DNA of 14,466 nt from an uncultured Collinsella sp. (GTDB lineage: Bacteria; Actinomycetota; Coriobacteriia; Coriobacteriales; Coriobacteriaceae). The notes under the pieces were generated by a model. The model had not been told where the DNA came from. It was given only the letters and a program-made list of their open reading frames with translations, and searched no databases. Shown one piece after another: positions 1-6,532 of this stretch. Every line of letters begins with the position of its first letter. The stretch's first letter is position 1. Location of the stretch: contig CAJJYO010000017.1 of the NCBI GenBank assembly GCA_905197385.1, positions 1 through 14,466 of the forward strand, written 5' to 3'. The position numbers and the translations under genes are program-made.

Positions 1-1038
1 CGCGCGGTCTTCCAGAATCTTCTCGCCGGCCTCAACCGAGACAACGCGGCCGACGGTTGCCACCGGCACGGAGACCAGGGCCTTGACGCGCTCGGCCACG
101 GGCAGCGTCCAGTTGTAGGGCATGGCGCCCATGGGCGGAATGGTGTCGCCCATGTTGCCGGTGTGGTTGGCCTGTGCGACCTGAATCATATCGATGCCCG
201 CGCCCTCGAGCAGCTTGGCAAACTCGCAGGCCTCGTCGGGCTGCAGGCCACCCTTGCCGCGCGGCGTGCCGTCGGGGTTCTCCATGATCACGGGGAGCTT
301 GTACTCCACCATCAGCTGCGGCGCGGCCTCCTTAATGGCGGCGACGACCTCCAGCGCGTAGCGAACGCGGTTCTCGAACGAACCACCGTACTCGTCGGTG
401 CGCTGGTTGAGGATGGCCGAGCACAGCGAACCCACCAGGCGGTCGCCGTGGACCTCGATAGCGTCGATCCCGGCCTGCTGTGCGCGAGCGGCCGAGGCAG
501 CGATGGCCTCCTTGATCTGGGTGAGCTGCTCTACGCTCGCCTCGTTCACAAAGTGCTGCATGTCGTGGTGCAGCTTGGCGTAGGCCTGGTTGCGGATCTC
601 GTTGGACTCGGCCATCTTGGCGGCAAAGGTCTCCTCGTCGCCGGCGGCCTTGGCCTCCTGCGCGGCCTTGGCGGCAGCCATGGAGCCCATGACCATGCGG
701 CCGACACCGGGCACATCGTACTCGGGGTGGAACAGCTGCAGCGCGACCTTGGCGCCGTGCTTGTGGACGGCATCGGCCAGCGCCTTAAACGTGGGGATCT
801 GGGCGTCGGTTGCCAGCTTGGGCGTGGGGCTTGCGGTCATGACGGGAGCGACGTCGCCGATGACGATGTAGCTCACGCCGCCACGGGCCAAGCGCTCGTA
901 AAAAGCCAGGCTGCGCTCGCCGATGGAACCGTCACGCTCCTCGTAGCCGGTGGTCAGCGGCGGAAACATAATGCGGTTCTTGAGCTCAAGGGGGCCAACC
1001 GTAATGGGCTGGAGCAGCTTGGATGCAGGTGTGGTCAT
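1..1038 (-). CDS. NADH:flavin oxidoreductase, old yellow enzyme family (C-terminus beyond window)
   Basis: An FMN-dependent TIM-barrel oxidoreductase that would reduce an activated C=C bond (enoate or dienoyl type) with NAD(P)H. The substrate cannot be read from the sequence. 346 complete codons are visible and run off the left edge. Family marks are the N-terminal LLQPITVGPLELKNRI (residues 8-23), PPLTTGY, QLFH (101-104), and the signature NQRTDEYGGSFENRVRY (211-227). The usual HGAHGYL segment is altered here to HGDRLVG (198-204), so the second conserved His is missing. A helical insertion rich in Ala, Lys and Glu spans about residues 121-160. I chose the ATG at 1038 because GAGAGG lies 7 nt upstream; the in-frame ATG at 1044 would be too close to it. 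Whether a C-terminal Fe-S/FAD module follows, as in BaiCD or FadH types, cannot be seen. The family call is firm and the specificity unknown. Confidence 0.9.
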   Translation of the reverse strand, partial: MTTPASKLLQPITVGPLELKNRIMFPPLTTGYEERDGSIGERSLAFYERLARGGVSYIVIGDVAPVMTASPTPKLATDAQIPTFKALADAVHKHGAKVALQLFHPEYDVPGVGRMVMGSMAAAKAAQEAKAAGDEETFAAKMAESNEIRNQAYAKLHHDMQHFVNEASVEQLTQIKEAIAASAARAQQAGIDAIEVHGDRLVGSLCSAILNQRTDEYGGSFENRVRYALEVVAAIKEAAPQLMVEYKLPVIMENPDGTPRGKGGLQPDEACEFAKLLEGAGIDMIQVAQANHTGNMGDTIPPMGAMPYNWTLPVAERVKALVSVPVATVGRVVSVEAGEKILEDRA

Positions 1039-1083
1039 GGACATTCCTCTCTTGTAGGCGCGGCGGCGATGATGCCGCGTAGT

Positions 1084-1112
1084 TATCTAGAGGATATGGC
1101 ATGGGAATACAA
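1084..1112 (-). promoter_or_regulatory. Putative promoter of the flavin oxidoreductase gene
   Basis: On the minus strand, TTGTAT (1112-1107) and TAGATA (1089-1084) are separated by 17 bp. Transcription would start near 1077, giving a leader of about 40 nt before the ATG at 1038. Both boxes match the sigma-70 consensus only in part, so this is a plausible guess. Confidence 0.4.
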
Positions 1113-1185
1113 CAGCGCAACGGAAATCGGCGAATATCAGGTGGCAGCAGGTGGATGGGGATGGGCGGGGCGGCCCGTCGGTTTA

Positions 1186-1482
1186 TCTCAATCTGTAACA
1201 GTTACGCGGCAAAACCGGGTCTTACTGTTACAGATCGAGACATTCCTCTCGGCCCATCCTCAACAATCTAGATCTGTAACAGCTAGGCCCACTTTTGGCC
1301 CCTATCTGTTACAGATCGAGACAAACCAAACCCGCCTGCTAGAAAATCTAAATCTGTAACAGTTACTCGGCAAAATCCGTCCCTCGTGTTACAGATTTAG
1401 ACAAACACGACCCAACCCACCGGTATATCTCGATCTGTAACACCTAGCCGCCCAAATCGGATCTAGATGTTACAGATTGAGA
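1186..1482. repeat. Four-unit array of inverted repeats, 80-81 bp period
   Basis: The 10-mer ATCTGTAACA occurs on the plus strand at 1191, 1272, 1352 and 1433, and its reverse complement at 1226, 1307, 1387 and 1468. The forward copies are 81, 80 and 81 bp apart and so are the inverted ones. Each unit is a dyad of about 55 bp: 15-16 bp arms (consensus TCTCGATCTGTAACA) around 23-25 bp. Arms are 1186-1201/1225-1240, 1267-1282/1306-1321, 1347-1362/1387-1401 and 1428-1442/1468-1482. In unit 3 both arms change together (AA on one side, TT on the other), so pairing is kept; unit 4 has a single G-T wobble. The DNA between units differs. It is not a CRISPR array because the orientation alternates. 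The rest of the 1039-1567 gap holds a promoter on one side, a terminator on the other, and no gene. Confidence 0.9.
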
Positions 1483-1531
1483 TTTTGTTTGGGAAGTTGA
1501 GAGCTGGGTCGAAAACATTGACCCGCAATAA

Positions 1532-1559
1532 CAAAAAAGCTCGTCGGCTAGGCCGAGCT
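1532..1559 (-). terminator. Displaced original terminator of tRNA-fMet
   Basis: Read leftward, AGCTCG (1559-1554) pairs with CGAGCT (1543-1538), followed by a run of six T and TGTT. It lies 8 nt beyond the tRNA 3'-end remnant at 1568-1606, in the position expected for the rho-independent terminator of the tRNA gene before the element inserted. It is now cut off from its gene by about 8.6 kb. Confidence 0.75.
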
Positions 1560-1567
1560 GCAAGTTC

Positions 1568-1606
1568 TTGGTCGCGGGGGCAGGATTTGAACCTACGACC
1601 TCCGGG
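1568..1606 (-). repeat. attL: remnant of the tRNA-fMet 3' end
   Basis: 39 bp identical to 10181-10219, running from the encoded CCA end through the T arm into the anticodon stem (ending CCGGG). After position 1606 the sequence departs from tRNA, so this is no gene, only the crossover duplicate left by site-specific integration. Confidence 0.92.
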
Positions 1607-1695
1607 CACCCTTTTCAAATTTTAGTTTCCCGAGGTCACACGCTGTATCATCCCAGCTCAAACCCTATTTTTCGACCAAAACAGTGTCACTCGGT

Positions 1696-1747
1696 ATCAC
1701 GTAAAATCACGTAAAATCACGCTCATACATATTACCATACAGATTAC
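1696..1747. repeat. Putative left-end integrase arm sites
   Basis: Two and a half copies of ATCACGTAAA (1696-1720) are followed directly by a 28-bp sequence (1720-1747, containing CATACATATTACCATAC) that recurs identically at 10086-10113 near the other end. The block lies between the att core and the integrase gene, about 115 bp from the core. Tyrosine integrases of the lambda type bind short repeats flanking the core, so arm-type sites are the simplest reading. This is inferred. Confidence 0.6.
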
Positions 1748-1756
1748 CTCGAACCC

Positions 1757-2974
1757 CTAGGTCGTACGGAGCATGTCCACCAAAACGGAGACGTTGGTCG
1801 TATCCGTATAGTAGCTGCGATTCACCTCGGGGCTGTGCCCGAAATACGCCGAGCGAATCAAATCGGGAACGCTTTTCTGCATCCACTCGGTGTTGAGGGT
1901 CGCGCGCCAGACATGGGTCAAGACCTTATCGAGAAGGGGTATGTCCAAGGCGTCTGCCAACTCGTGATAGAGCTTCTTAATGGCATGCTGCGCGTTGTTG
2001 ATGTCCCACGCGCTGCCAGGAGCCGCGGGGGCGGGGAACAGCAGCGCGCCTGGTTCGGCCCCCGCTCTTTCCAGCCGCGCCCTCATGCGCTCGGCAACGC
2101 GCTCGTCAAGGATGGGGATGGTACGCCCGCGATGGGTCTTTGACACCTCGGCCGTCACGGTGACGCTAAGCAAGCCGTCCTTGTCCTCGACGTTCGCGCG
2201 GCTGAGAAGTCTCGCCTCGTTGATGCGAAGCCCCGTCACTGCCTGCAGCAGCGTGATCTCAACGACAGCGCGGCGCAGATTGCGCACATCCTCAACGGTA
2301 TAGTGCCCTCTTTTCGGCGGATTTACATCATTGGGGTCAATCGCAAGCAGGTATTCGAGCACGCGCCCGCGCTCCTCCGGCGTGAGCGCCTGTCCGCCCG
2401 GAGCCTTGTTTGTCATGCGGCACTCAGGCAGGCGCGGCTTGAAGCTCTTGAGGGGGTTGTGAGCGATTACCTCGTCGCGCACCAAAGGTTCAAGAACATA
2501 TTTGCTCACCGTCTTTTGGCAATGCTTGGCGGTAGAGGTGCCGTGGCGCCTTGCCATCCCCTCCAAGATGCCTTCGAGGTTGCGCGGGCGAACCGCGTCC
2601 GCGATGCGAAAGCCCCCAAACGCCTCCGCCGCGAGATTGAGCACGTGGCAGTATTTGTCCCGTGTTCGGGGTCGCAAGATGGAATCATCGGTGCGCTCGA
2701 TTCCGGGGATTACCTCTTTGCGGATATAGTCGCGCATGCTCGACGAGCCCTTCCAAGGAGTGCTGCCCCCGCCTGTTGCGAGAATTTCCTCAGCTTGGGC
2801 ATGAGCGCGGCGGCGCAGCTCGCCTTTGGTGCACTTCCCCTTGGTCGTCTTCTTGATGAGACGCCCGTTCAGCAAGCGCATGCTCCACTGCATGCGATAG
2901 CCACCGTCGGGCGTCGGCGTAATCTTTGCGCGGTCAATGCTTGTCTCTCCAAGCTCAAGGGCGACGCGGGACAT
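1757..2974 (-). CDS. int: Tyrosine site-specific recombinase (integrase)
   Basis: A 405-residue integrase that would recombine the attP site of the element with the tRNA-fMet 3' end and, with the excisionase, reverse the reaction. An N-terminal arm-binding-like part (about 25-65) is followed by a SAM-like core-binding domain (about 77-180) and the catalytic domain (about 195-400). The active-site set is complete: Arg250 in TGLR, Lys279 in VSKTHRGR, His354-x-x-Arg357 in HVWR, His380 in GHS, and the nucleophile Tyr389, nine residues after His380. A strong GGAGGT lies 5 nt upstream of the ATG. The gene starts 26 nt after the xis stop, so the two probably share a transcript. Its 3' end points at the att core 150 bp away, the usual arrangement for tRNA-targeting integrases. 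The full length and intact catalytic residues suggest a working enzyme. Confidence 0.95.
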   Translation of the reverse strand: MSRVALELGETSIDRAKITPTPDGGYRMQWSMRLLNGRLIKKTTKGKCTKGELRRRAHAQAEEILATGGGSTPWKGSSSMRDYIRKEVIPGIERTDDSILRPRTRDKYCHVLNLAAEAFGGFRIADAVRPRNLEGILEGMARRHGTSTAKHCQKTVSKYVLEPLVRDEVIAHNPLKSFKPRLPECRMTNKAPGGQALTPEERGRVLEYLLAIDPNDVNPPKRGHYTVEDVRNLRRAVVEITLLQAVTGLRINEARLLSRANVEDKDGLLSVTVTAEVSKTHRGRTIPILDERVAERMRARLERAGAEPGALLFPAPAAPGSAWDINNAQHAIKKLYHELADALDIPLLDKVLTHVWRATLNTEWMQKSVPDLIRSAYFGHSPEVNRSYYTDTTNVSVLVDMLRTT

Positions 2975-3000
2975 GTTTTACCTCCCTTCCTTTGCGTCGC

Positions 3001-3225
3001 CTATCGGCGAGCATCTCCGCTCGCCTTTACCTGATGTTCGACAATCCAGTCCTGCACGTCGCTCACGCGATACATCACAGGGGAGCGCTTCTTGCCCAGG
3101 CGAATGTACGCAGGCCCTCGGCCCTTGCAGCGCCAGTTCGCGAGCGTGCGAGAGCTGATGCCCAGCACGAATGCGGCCTCTTTTGAGTCGATGAGAAAAA
3201 TGGAATCGGTTTCGTTTGTAGCCAT
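3001..3225 (-). CDS. xis: Excisionase-like MerR/HTH_17 DNA-binding protein
   Basis: A small basic protein of 74 residues with a winged-helix fold of the excisionase (HTH_17/MerR-like) kind. The core reads DSKEAAFVLGISSRTLANW (13-31), then the wing KGRGPAYIRLGKKRSPVMYR (34-53) and VSDVQDWI (54-61). Such proteins bend the att DNA and bias integrase toward excision; some also act as regulators. I chose the ATG at 3225 because AGGAGG lies 5 nt upstream; the reading frame is open further 5' (to 3417) but has no ribosome site there and unlikely composition. It lies directly upstream of int, which fits the role. Confidence 0.88.
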   Translation of the reverse strand: MATNETDSIFLIDSKEAAFVLGISSRTLANWRCKGRGPAYIRLGKKRSPVMYRVSDVQDWIVEHQVKASGDARR

Positions 3226-3553
3226 GACTGCCTCCTGGCAACAGGCACAGCCGCAATAGCGGCGTGCATCCTGGCCAGAAGGCGCTCCCATCGGATGCGA
3301 TACGCACATCCGCGCTTCCTGACATGCGGGAATCGGCGAAACCCAATTCGCGCGTCCCGCGAGCCGACCTGCAGCGGTCTTTTGGCCTTGCCCAGCCCGA
3401 GCAGGGGTTTGGTGCATCGGACATGGCGTGGGGAGGCTCTGTTTCCCCGAGGCAGCCTCTTAAGGCGTCATGGGAGACGCCACCTGCATCCAGTGGTTAG
3501 CGCTCCGAGAAGACGGAAGCGCCAGAGCACGAGGCCTCAAACGGCCTGATGAC

Positions 3554-3582
3554 ATCTTACCCCGCTGTGCCATTCTTGCCAA
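3554..3582 (-). promoter_or_regulatory. Probable xis-int promoter
   Basis: On the minus strand TTGGCA (3582-3577) and TAAGAT (3559-3554) are spaced by exactly 17 bp, close to the sigma-70 consensus. Transcription would start near 3547 and run leftward through a leader of about 320 nt with two hairpins (3469-3482 and the GAGGCT/AGCCTC pair around 3430-3462) into xis and int. Confidence 0.6.
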
Positions 3583-3964
3583 ACGGGGAAAATGTCGCTT
3601 GATTTTAGGCACATCGCCCGGGAAGACCGATGCTGAGGGCAACGAGAGAGACGCGCCCGTTTTCACGCCGCGTTTTTCGGAAAACAGTTCCATAAAGTCA
3701 CCATAAGCGGCAGGGCAAGCCCCGCACTTGCAACGCACGCTCGCACGCTCCTCATCCCGTCGTTGCATGATCGGGGCGACGCCGTTGCGGCCTCGCGGCA
3801 GTCTTGCGGCAGGGCTTTTCAGGCCCGAACTGCCATCCCAAACCCCCGCCCGCAGGCTCGCAACGCGGGACTGGCAACCCTGGCAGCCCCTCCCGCCACC
3901 GCAAAACGGGTAGCGGTGGAAGAAGACGTACACGAAAAGGCAGGGGACGGTCTTACCTGTGTCC

Positions 3965-4150
3965 ATGTACTATTTAGGCTGCCAGGACTGCCAGCGCCCT
4001 CTCAGCCCCCATCGCCTCAGAAGGAAGGGCGGCAGGAAGTCGCCGCGCCGACCCCTGCCGCGCACCTGCCAAACCTGCCGTGCGCCACCTTCTCCGCCGC
4101 GGCGTCCTCACTTCACGAAAACAGCACACCGACTTTCCGCTCATTTATGA
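3965..4150 (+). CDS. Possible small zinc-ribbon protein
   Basis: A 61-residue basic peptide beginning MYYLGCQDCQRPLSPH. It has two CxxC knuckles, Cys6/Cys9 and Cys35/Cys38, 25 residues apart, the spacing of a zinc ribbon, with an Arg/Lys/Pro-rich loop between. The tail from residue 40 on is Pro-rich and looks unstructured. Codon third positions in the first 40 codons are mostly G or C, as in real genes here. Against it, there is no good ribosome site (AGGGGA is 17 nt upstream of this ATG, 11 nt upstream of an in-frame GTG at 3959) and GC-rich DNA readily gives open frames. If real it could be a small regulator of the replication gene that follows. Confidence 0.35.
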   Translation: MYYLGCQDCQRPLSPHRLRRKGGRKSPRRPLPRTCQTCRAPPSPPRRPHFTKTAHRLSAHL

Positions 4151-4204
4151 ACAGAAAGCCCTTCTACCTGCGCTTTTGCAGATAACGAGGTCTTCTCAGT
4201 CACC

Positions 4205-4225
4205 GAATGTCACGGTAAAACATTC
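4205..4225 (+). promoter_or_regulatory. Inverted repeat upstream of the helicase gene
   Basis: GAATGT (4205-4210) and ACATTC (4220-4225) form an exact dyad with a 9-bp spacer, ending 33 bp before the helicase start codon, in an AT-richer patch within GC-rich surroundings. It may be a repressor site, for instance for the element's XRE protein, but the XRE promoter region does not carry the same half-site. Confidence 0.35.
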
Positions 4226-4258
4226 TAAAAACACCGCGAAAGATTCGGAGGAGAAGCC

Positions 4259-5935
4259 ATGGGACAGACGTATAACGAGCTTATAAGAACCGTGACCGAA
4301 GACTATCTTGGGGGCATCGACATGGACAGCATCCCGTCCCCAGAAACCATTGAGAATGAGCTGCTCCAAGCCACCAACAACGCCATTGAGAGGTACAACC
4401 TCGGTCCTCGTGACGAAAATGCCCCAATCGGCGCAAAACTGAAGGACGCCTACCCCGACCAGAAGCCGCCGGGAGAGCGCCTCAAGAAGCTCAGGGAGCT
4501 TCTGCCCCTCCAGATTGCGCTTGCCATCAAGTGGCTCCACCACGCCAAGCTCATCTGCTGGGCGGCAGACGAGGGGGACGGAAACTACGACGTGGGCGTG
4601 TACCAGTCGGAGGGGGACGCCAAGGGCGTCTACGACACCAGAAGCGACAACCTCACGCGGCTTATCCGCCGCTATGACGCAACGATCAGCAAACGCAACG
4701 TCGATGAGGTCGTTGCGATCTTGCGCGCGGTGTGCGAGGTGGTGTCCCCCTGCACCAAACCCGACCTCGTCGCCGTGAACAACGGCCTGTACGACTATGG
4801 CAACAAGATTCTCATGGACTTCGACCCCGAGCTGGTGTTCACCTCCAAAATCGGGACGGACTTCGTGGAAGACGCCCCCAATCCCGTCATCCGCAACAAC
4901 GAGGACGGCACCGACTGGGACGTGGTGACGTGGATGGACGAGCTTTCCGACGACCCCAAGGTCGTGGAGCTTCTTTGGCAGGTTCTCGGTGCGGTCGTGC
5001 GCCCCAACGTCGACTGGAACAAGAGCGCGTGGCTGTACTCGACCCTCGGCAACAACGGCAAGGGGACGTTTTGCACCCTCGCCCGCAACCTCTGCGGCAA
5101 GGGGGCGTGGGCGTCCATCCCCATCAAGGCGTTCGGGGACGACTTCAAGCTCGAATCCCTCACGCGCGTCTCCGCCATCATCACCGACGAGAACGACACG
5201 GGCACCTACCTGGACGATGCGGCGGCGCTCAAGTCCATCATCACGGGAGACCCGTTCTTGATGAACCGCAAGTTCAAAGACCCGCGCTCGGTGAAGTTCC
5301 GAGGCTTCATGATTCAGTGCATCAACTCGCTGCCGAAGCTTCGCGACAAGTCGGAGTCTCTGTACCGCCGCCTTCTGGTGATTCCCTTCGAGAAGCGCTT
5401 CGAGGGCTGCGAGCGCAAGTACATCAAGGGCGACTACCTGAACCGACCCGAAGTCCTCGAATACGTGCTCCACCGCATCCTCGCAAAGACCGATTACTAC
5501 GAGCTTGACGCCCCCGAGGCGACGTGCAGGCTCCTTGCCGAGTATCGCGAGGTGAACGACCCCGTGCGCCAGTTCCTCGACGACATCCTGCCGCAAGTCA
5601 CTTGGGATTTGCTCCCCTGGCAGTTCCTCCACGACCTGTACCGTCACTGGTCGCGGCGCAACAACCCCTCGGGAAGGGTTCAGTCCAAGCAGGTCTTCGT
5701 CAAGGAGGTCAAGGCGCTCCTGCCCCAGCACGGCATCGGATGGAGCTCCACCCAAAACCCCGTCCGCGCCCCCTCAAAGATGGGCTGGCCCGAACCGCTC
5801 ATCTTGGAGTACGAAGTGACCGAGTGGATGAACAGAGCCTATTGCGGGTCCGACACCGACCGCCGGTGCATGCCCGCCAGCATCAAGGAGCGATACGAGG
5901 GGCTGGTGCGAGACGTCCCGCAAGGCGAGCCGTAA
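4259..5935 (+). CDS. Phage/plasmid SF3 helicase, D5/P4 primase C-terminal type
   Basis: A 558-residue replication protein, the likely initiator helicase of the element. The SF3 AAA+ core is visible: Walker A GNNGKGT (264-270), acidic Walker B-like site ITDEND (308-313, Asp310/Glu311), motif C with Asn356 in INSLPKL, then an Arg pair in LYRRLLVIPF (368-377) as the likely arginine finger. A D5_N-like segment precedes it (about 85-240), and a winged-helix-like C-terminal part follows (about 430-520). The N-terminal 80 residues show no primase (AEP) or TOPRIM signature, so priming probably relies on host DnaG or on the hairpin region downstream. Ribosome site GGAGGAG lies 5 nt upstream. It is the only gene reading rightward in the left half of the element, and a strong terminator follows at 6048-6080. 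Confidence 0.92.
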   Translation: MGQTYNELIRTVTEDYLGGIDMDSIPSPETIENELLQATNNAIERYNLGPRDENAPIGAKLKDAYPDQKPPGERLKKLRELLPLQIALAIKWLHHAKLICWAADEGDGNYDVGVYQSEGDAKGVYDTRSDNLTRLIRRYDATISKRNVDEVVAILRAVCEVVSPCTKPDLVAVNNGLYDYGNKILMDFDPELVFTSKIGTDFVEDAPNPVIRNNEDGTDWDVVTWMDELSDDPKVVELLWQVLGAVVRPNVDWNKSAWLYSTLGNNGKGTFCTLARNLCGKGAWASIPIKAFGDDFKLESLTRVSAIITDENDTGTYLDDAAALKSIITGDPFLMNRKFKDPRSVKFRGFMIQCINSLPKLRDKSESLYRRLLVIPFEKRFEGCERKYIKGDYLNRPEVLEYVLHRILAKTDYYELDAPEATCRLLAEYREVNDPVRQFLDDILPQVTWDLLPWQFLHDLYRHWSRRNNPSGRVQSKQVFVKEVKALLPQHGIGWSSTQNPVRAPSKMGWPEPLILEYEVTEWMNRAYCGSDTDRRCMPASIKERYEGLVRDVPQGEP

Positions 5936-5962
5936 GCCAACCCGCAGCCCGCTGAACCTCAT

Positions 5963-6035
5963 GATGCAGGCCGCCGCGAAAGCGAAGCGATCTGCCCCGC
6001 ACCGCAGGGGTAGTCGCTTCGATCACGGCGGCATC
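5963..6035 (+). other. Long imperfect inverted repeat after the helicase gene
   Basis: A 73-bp dyad starting 28 nt after the helicase stop. Paired blocks are GATG with CATC, CCGCCG with CGGCGG, CGAAGCGA with TCGCTTCG, and TGCCCC with GGGGTA, around a 7-nt loop (GCACCGC). A 3-nt bulge and small internal loops interrupt it. It lies before the terminator, so it would be transcribed with the helicase mRNA as a long 3' stem, or act as DNA in an origin. Confidence 0.65.
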
Positions 6036-6047
6036 CACTGTCTCGAT

Positions 6048-6080
6048 AGGGACGGACGGCTTTTCGCCTCCGTCCCTTTT
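6048..6080 (+). terminator. Terminator of the helicase gene
   Basis: AGGGACGGA (6048-6056) pairs perfectly with TCCGTCCCT (6069-6077); inside, GGC pairs with GCC around a TTTTC loop with one bulged C. A short T run follows. It lies 112 nt after the helicase stop, reading rightward. Confidence 0.8.
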
Positions 6081-6135
6081 CATGTGGCGCTCCGCCGGCA
6101 CCCAAGCCCGCTGGCGTACGTCCTGAGACGGCATC

Positions 6136-6235
6136 TGCGAGCGCCTTGCGCTCGCAGCGTTTGCGACCCTAAGGTCGCATCGAGGGAGACTGTCGGCTAT
6201 GCCGACCGCAGCGCACGCTGCGTCAGTCCCCCTTA
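6136..6235. other. Cluster of GC-rich short-loop hairpins, candidate replication origin
   Basis: Four perfect hairpins follow one another: TGCGAGCGC/GCGCTCGCA with a 3-nt loop (6136-6156), TGCGACC/GGTCGCA with a 4-nt loop (6162-6179), TCGGC/GCCGA with a 3-nt loop (6193-6205), and CGCAGC/GCTGCG with a 4-nt loop (6207-6222). The last two are enclosed by GGGAGACTG (6184-6192) pairing with CAGTCCCCC (6224-6232), giving a compact three-way junction. No open frame here is convincing. The place, next to the helicase gene and before an iteron-like block, suggests a replication origin or single-strand initiation site. This function is inferred. Confidence 0.5.
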
Positions 6236-6303
6236 TGCCCTTTTGCCTTTTTTGCCCCCGAAGCGTATAGCGGAGGGAGCCAAGGCGATTTCTCCTGATA
6301 TAT

Positions 6304-6462
6304 GGCGTGAAACGCCGTAGAAAACAAGGCGTGTTTCAGGGGTTGAATTTGTCGAAAATTGCGACAGTTGTAGAAAGCGCTTCGGCAAGCCCCATAAACG
6401 GGGCAATCTTCTCGGAGTTTTTCTACAAGTCCAGGCGTAAAGTGACGACGTGTAGAAAGTGC
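6304..6462. repeat. Iteron-like TTGTAGAAA repeats in AT-richer DNA
   Basis: The core GTAGAAA occurs at 6317-6323, 6370-6376 and 6452-6458 on the plus strand and as TTTCTAC at 6420-6426. Two copies extend to TGTAGAAAGYGC (6369-6380 and 6451-6462), 82 bp apart. Between them lie small dyads: GGCGT/ACGCC (6304-6316), TGTCG/CGACA (6350-6366) and GCCCC/GGGGC (6389-6404). A rightward open frame of 61 codons (6307-6492, GTG start) covers the block but lacks a ribosome site. I read the block as protein-binding sites, possibly for the helicase. Confidence 0.45.
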
Positions 6463-6482
6463 GTCTTGAGTGTCCGCGAAGC

Positions 6483-6522
6483 AAAAAAATAAAGGGCGCA
6501 GCGATTGTTTCGCTGCGCCCTT
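6483..6522 (-). terminator. Terminator of the two-gene operon at 6533-7160
   Basis: A perfect 13-bp stem, AAGGGCGCAGCGA with TCGCTGCGCCCTT, around a 5-nt loop (6492-6522). Read leftward it is followed by TTATTTTTTT. It begins 10 nt after the stop of the downstream gene of the pair. It also insulates the origin-like region from that operon. Confidence 0.88.
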
Positions 6523-6532
6523 CGGCGTCTTT

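Larger units (their letters stand above)
3226..4258. other. Gene-poor GC-rich stretch between xis and the helicase gene
   Basis: About 1 kb without a convincing long gene. It holds the leftward promoter at 3554-3582, a possible zinc-ribbon ORF at 3965-4150, and several hairpins: GGCGTC...GACGCC at 3468-3483, CCACCGC...GCGGTGG at 3896-3919, and an imperfect inverted repeat pairing about 3869-3892 with 3978-3998 (GGCTGCCAGG core). Leftward, an open frame of 168 codons (3966-3460) contains CKCGAC and CQGC motifs but has no ribosome site and odd composition, so I do not call it. The leader from the promoter to xis is about 320 nt, long enough for regulation. Confidence 0.5.

Noticed and set aside
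163..1359. Long rightward open frame of 398 codons
   Set aside because: It is the antisense shadow of the flavin oxidoreductase, whose protein has clear family motifs on the minus strand; the tail runs through the repeat array.
1186..1482. CRISPR array
   Set aside because: Spacing is regular, but repeats alternate in orientation, are short, vary between copies, and no cas genes are near.
1568..1606. Second tRNA gene
   Set aside because: Only the 3' 38 nt are present; the anticodon loop and 5' half are missing, so it is an att remnant.
3460..3966. Leftward 168-codon frame with CxC and CxxC motifs
   Set aside because: No ribosome site, low-complexity Arg/Ser/Pro composition, and the probable xis-int promoter lies inside it. 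Kept only as part of the gap description.
4196..5755. Leftward open frame of 519 codons opposite the helicase
   Set aside because: The plus-strand protein has Walker A, motif C and a ribosome site; the opposite frame is a GC-codon shadow rich in Val, Leu and Glu with no motif.
6233..6492. Small frames on both strands in the iteron block (83 and 61 codons)
   Set aside because: No ribosome sites, and both cover dyads and repeats better explained as DNA sites. A protein cannot be fully excluded.
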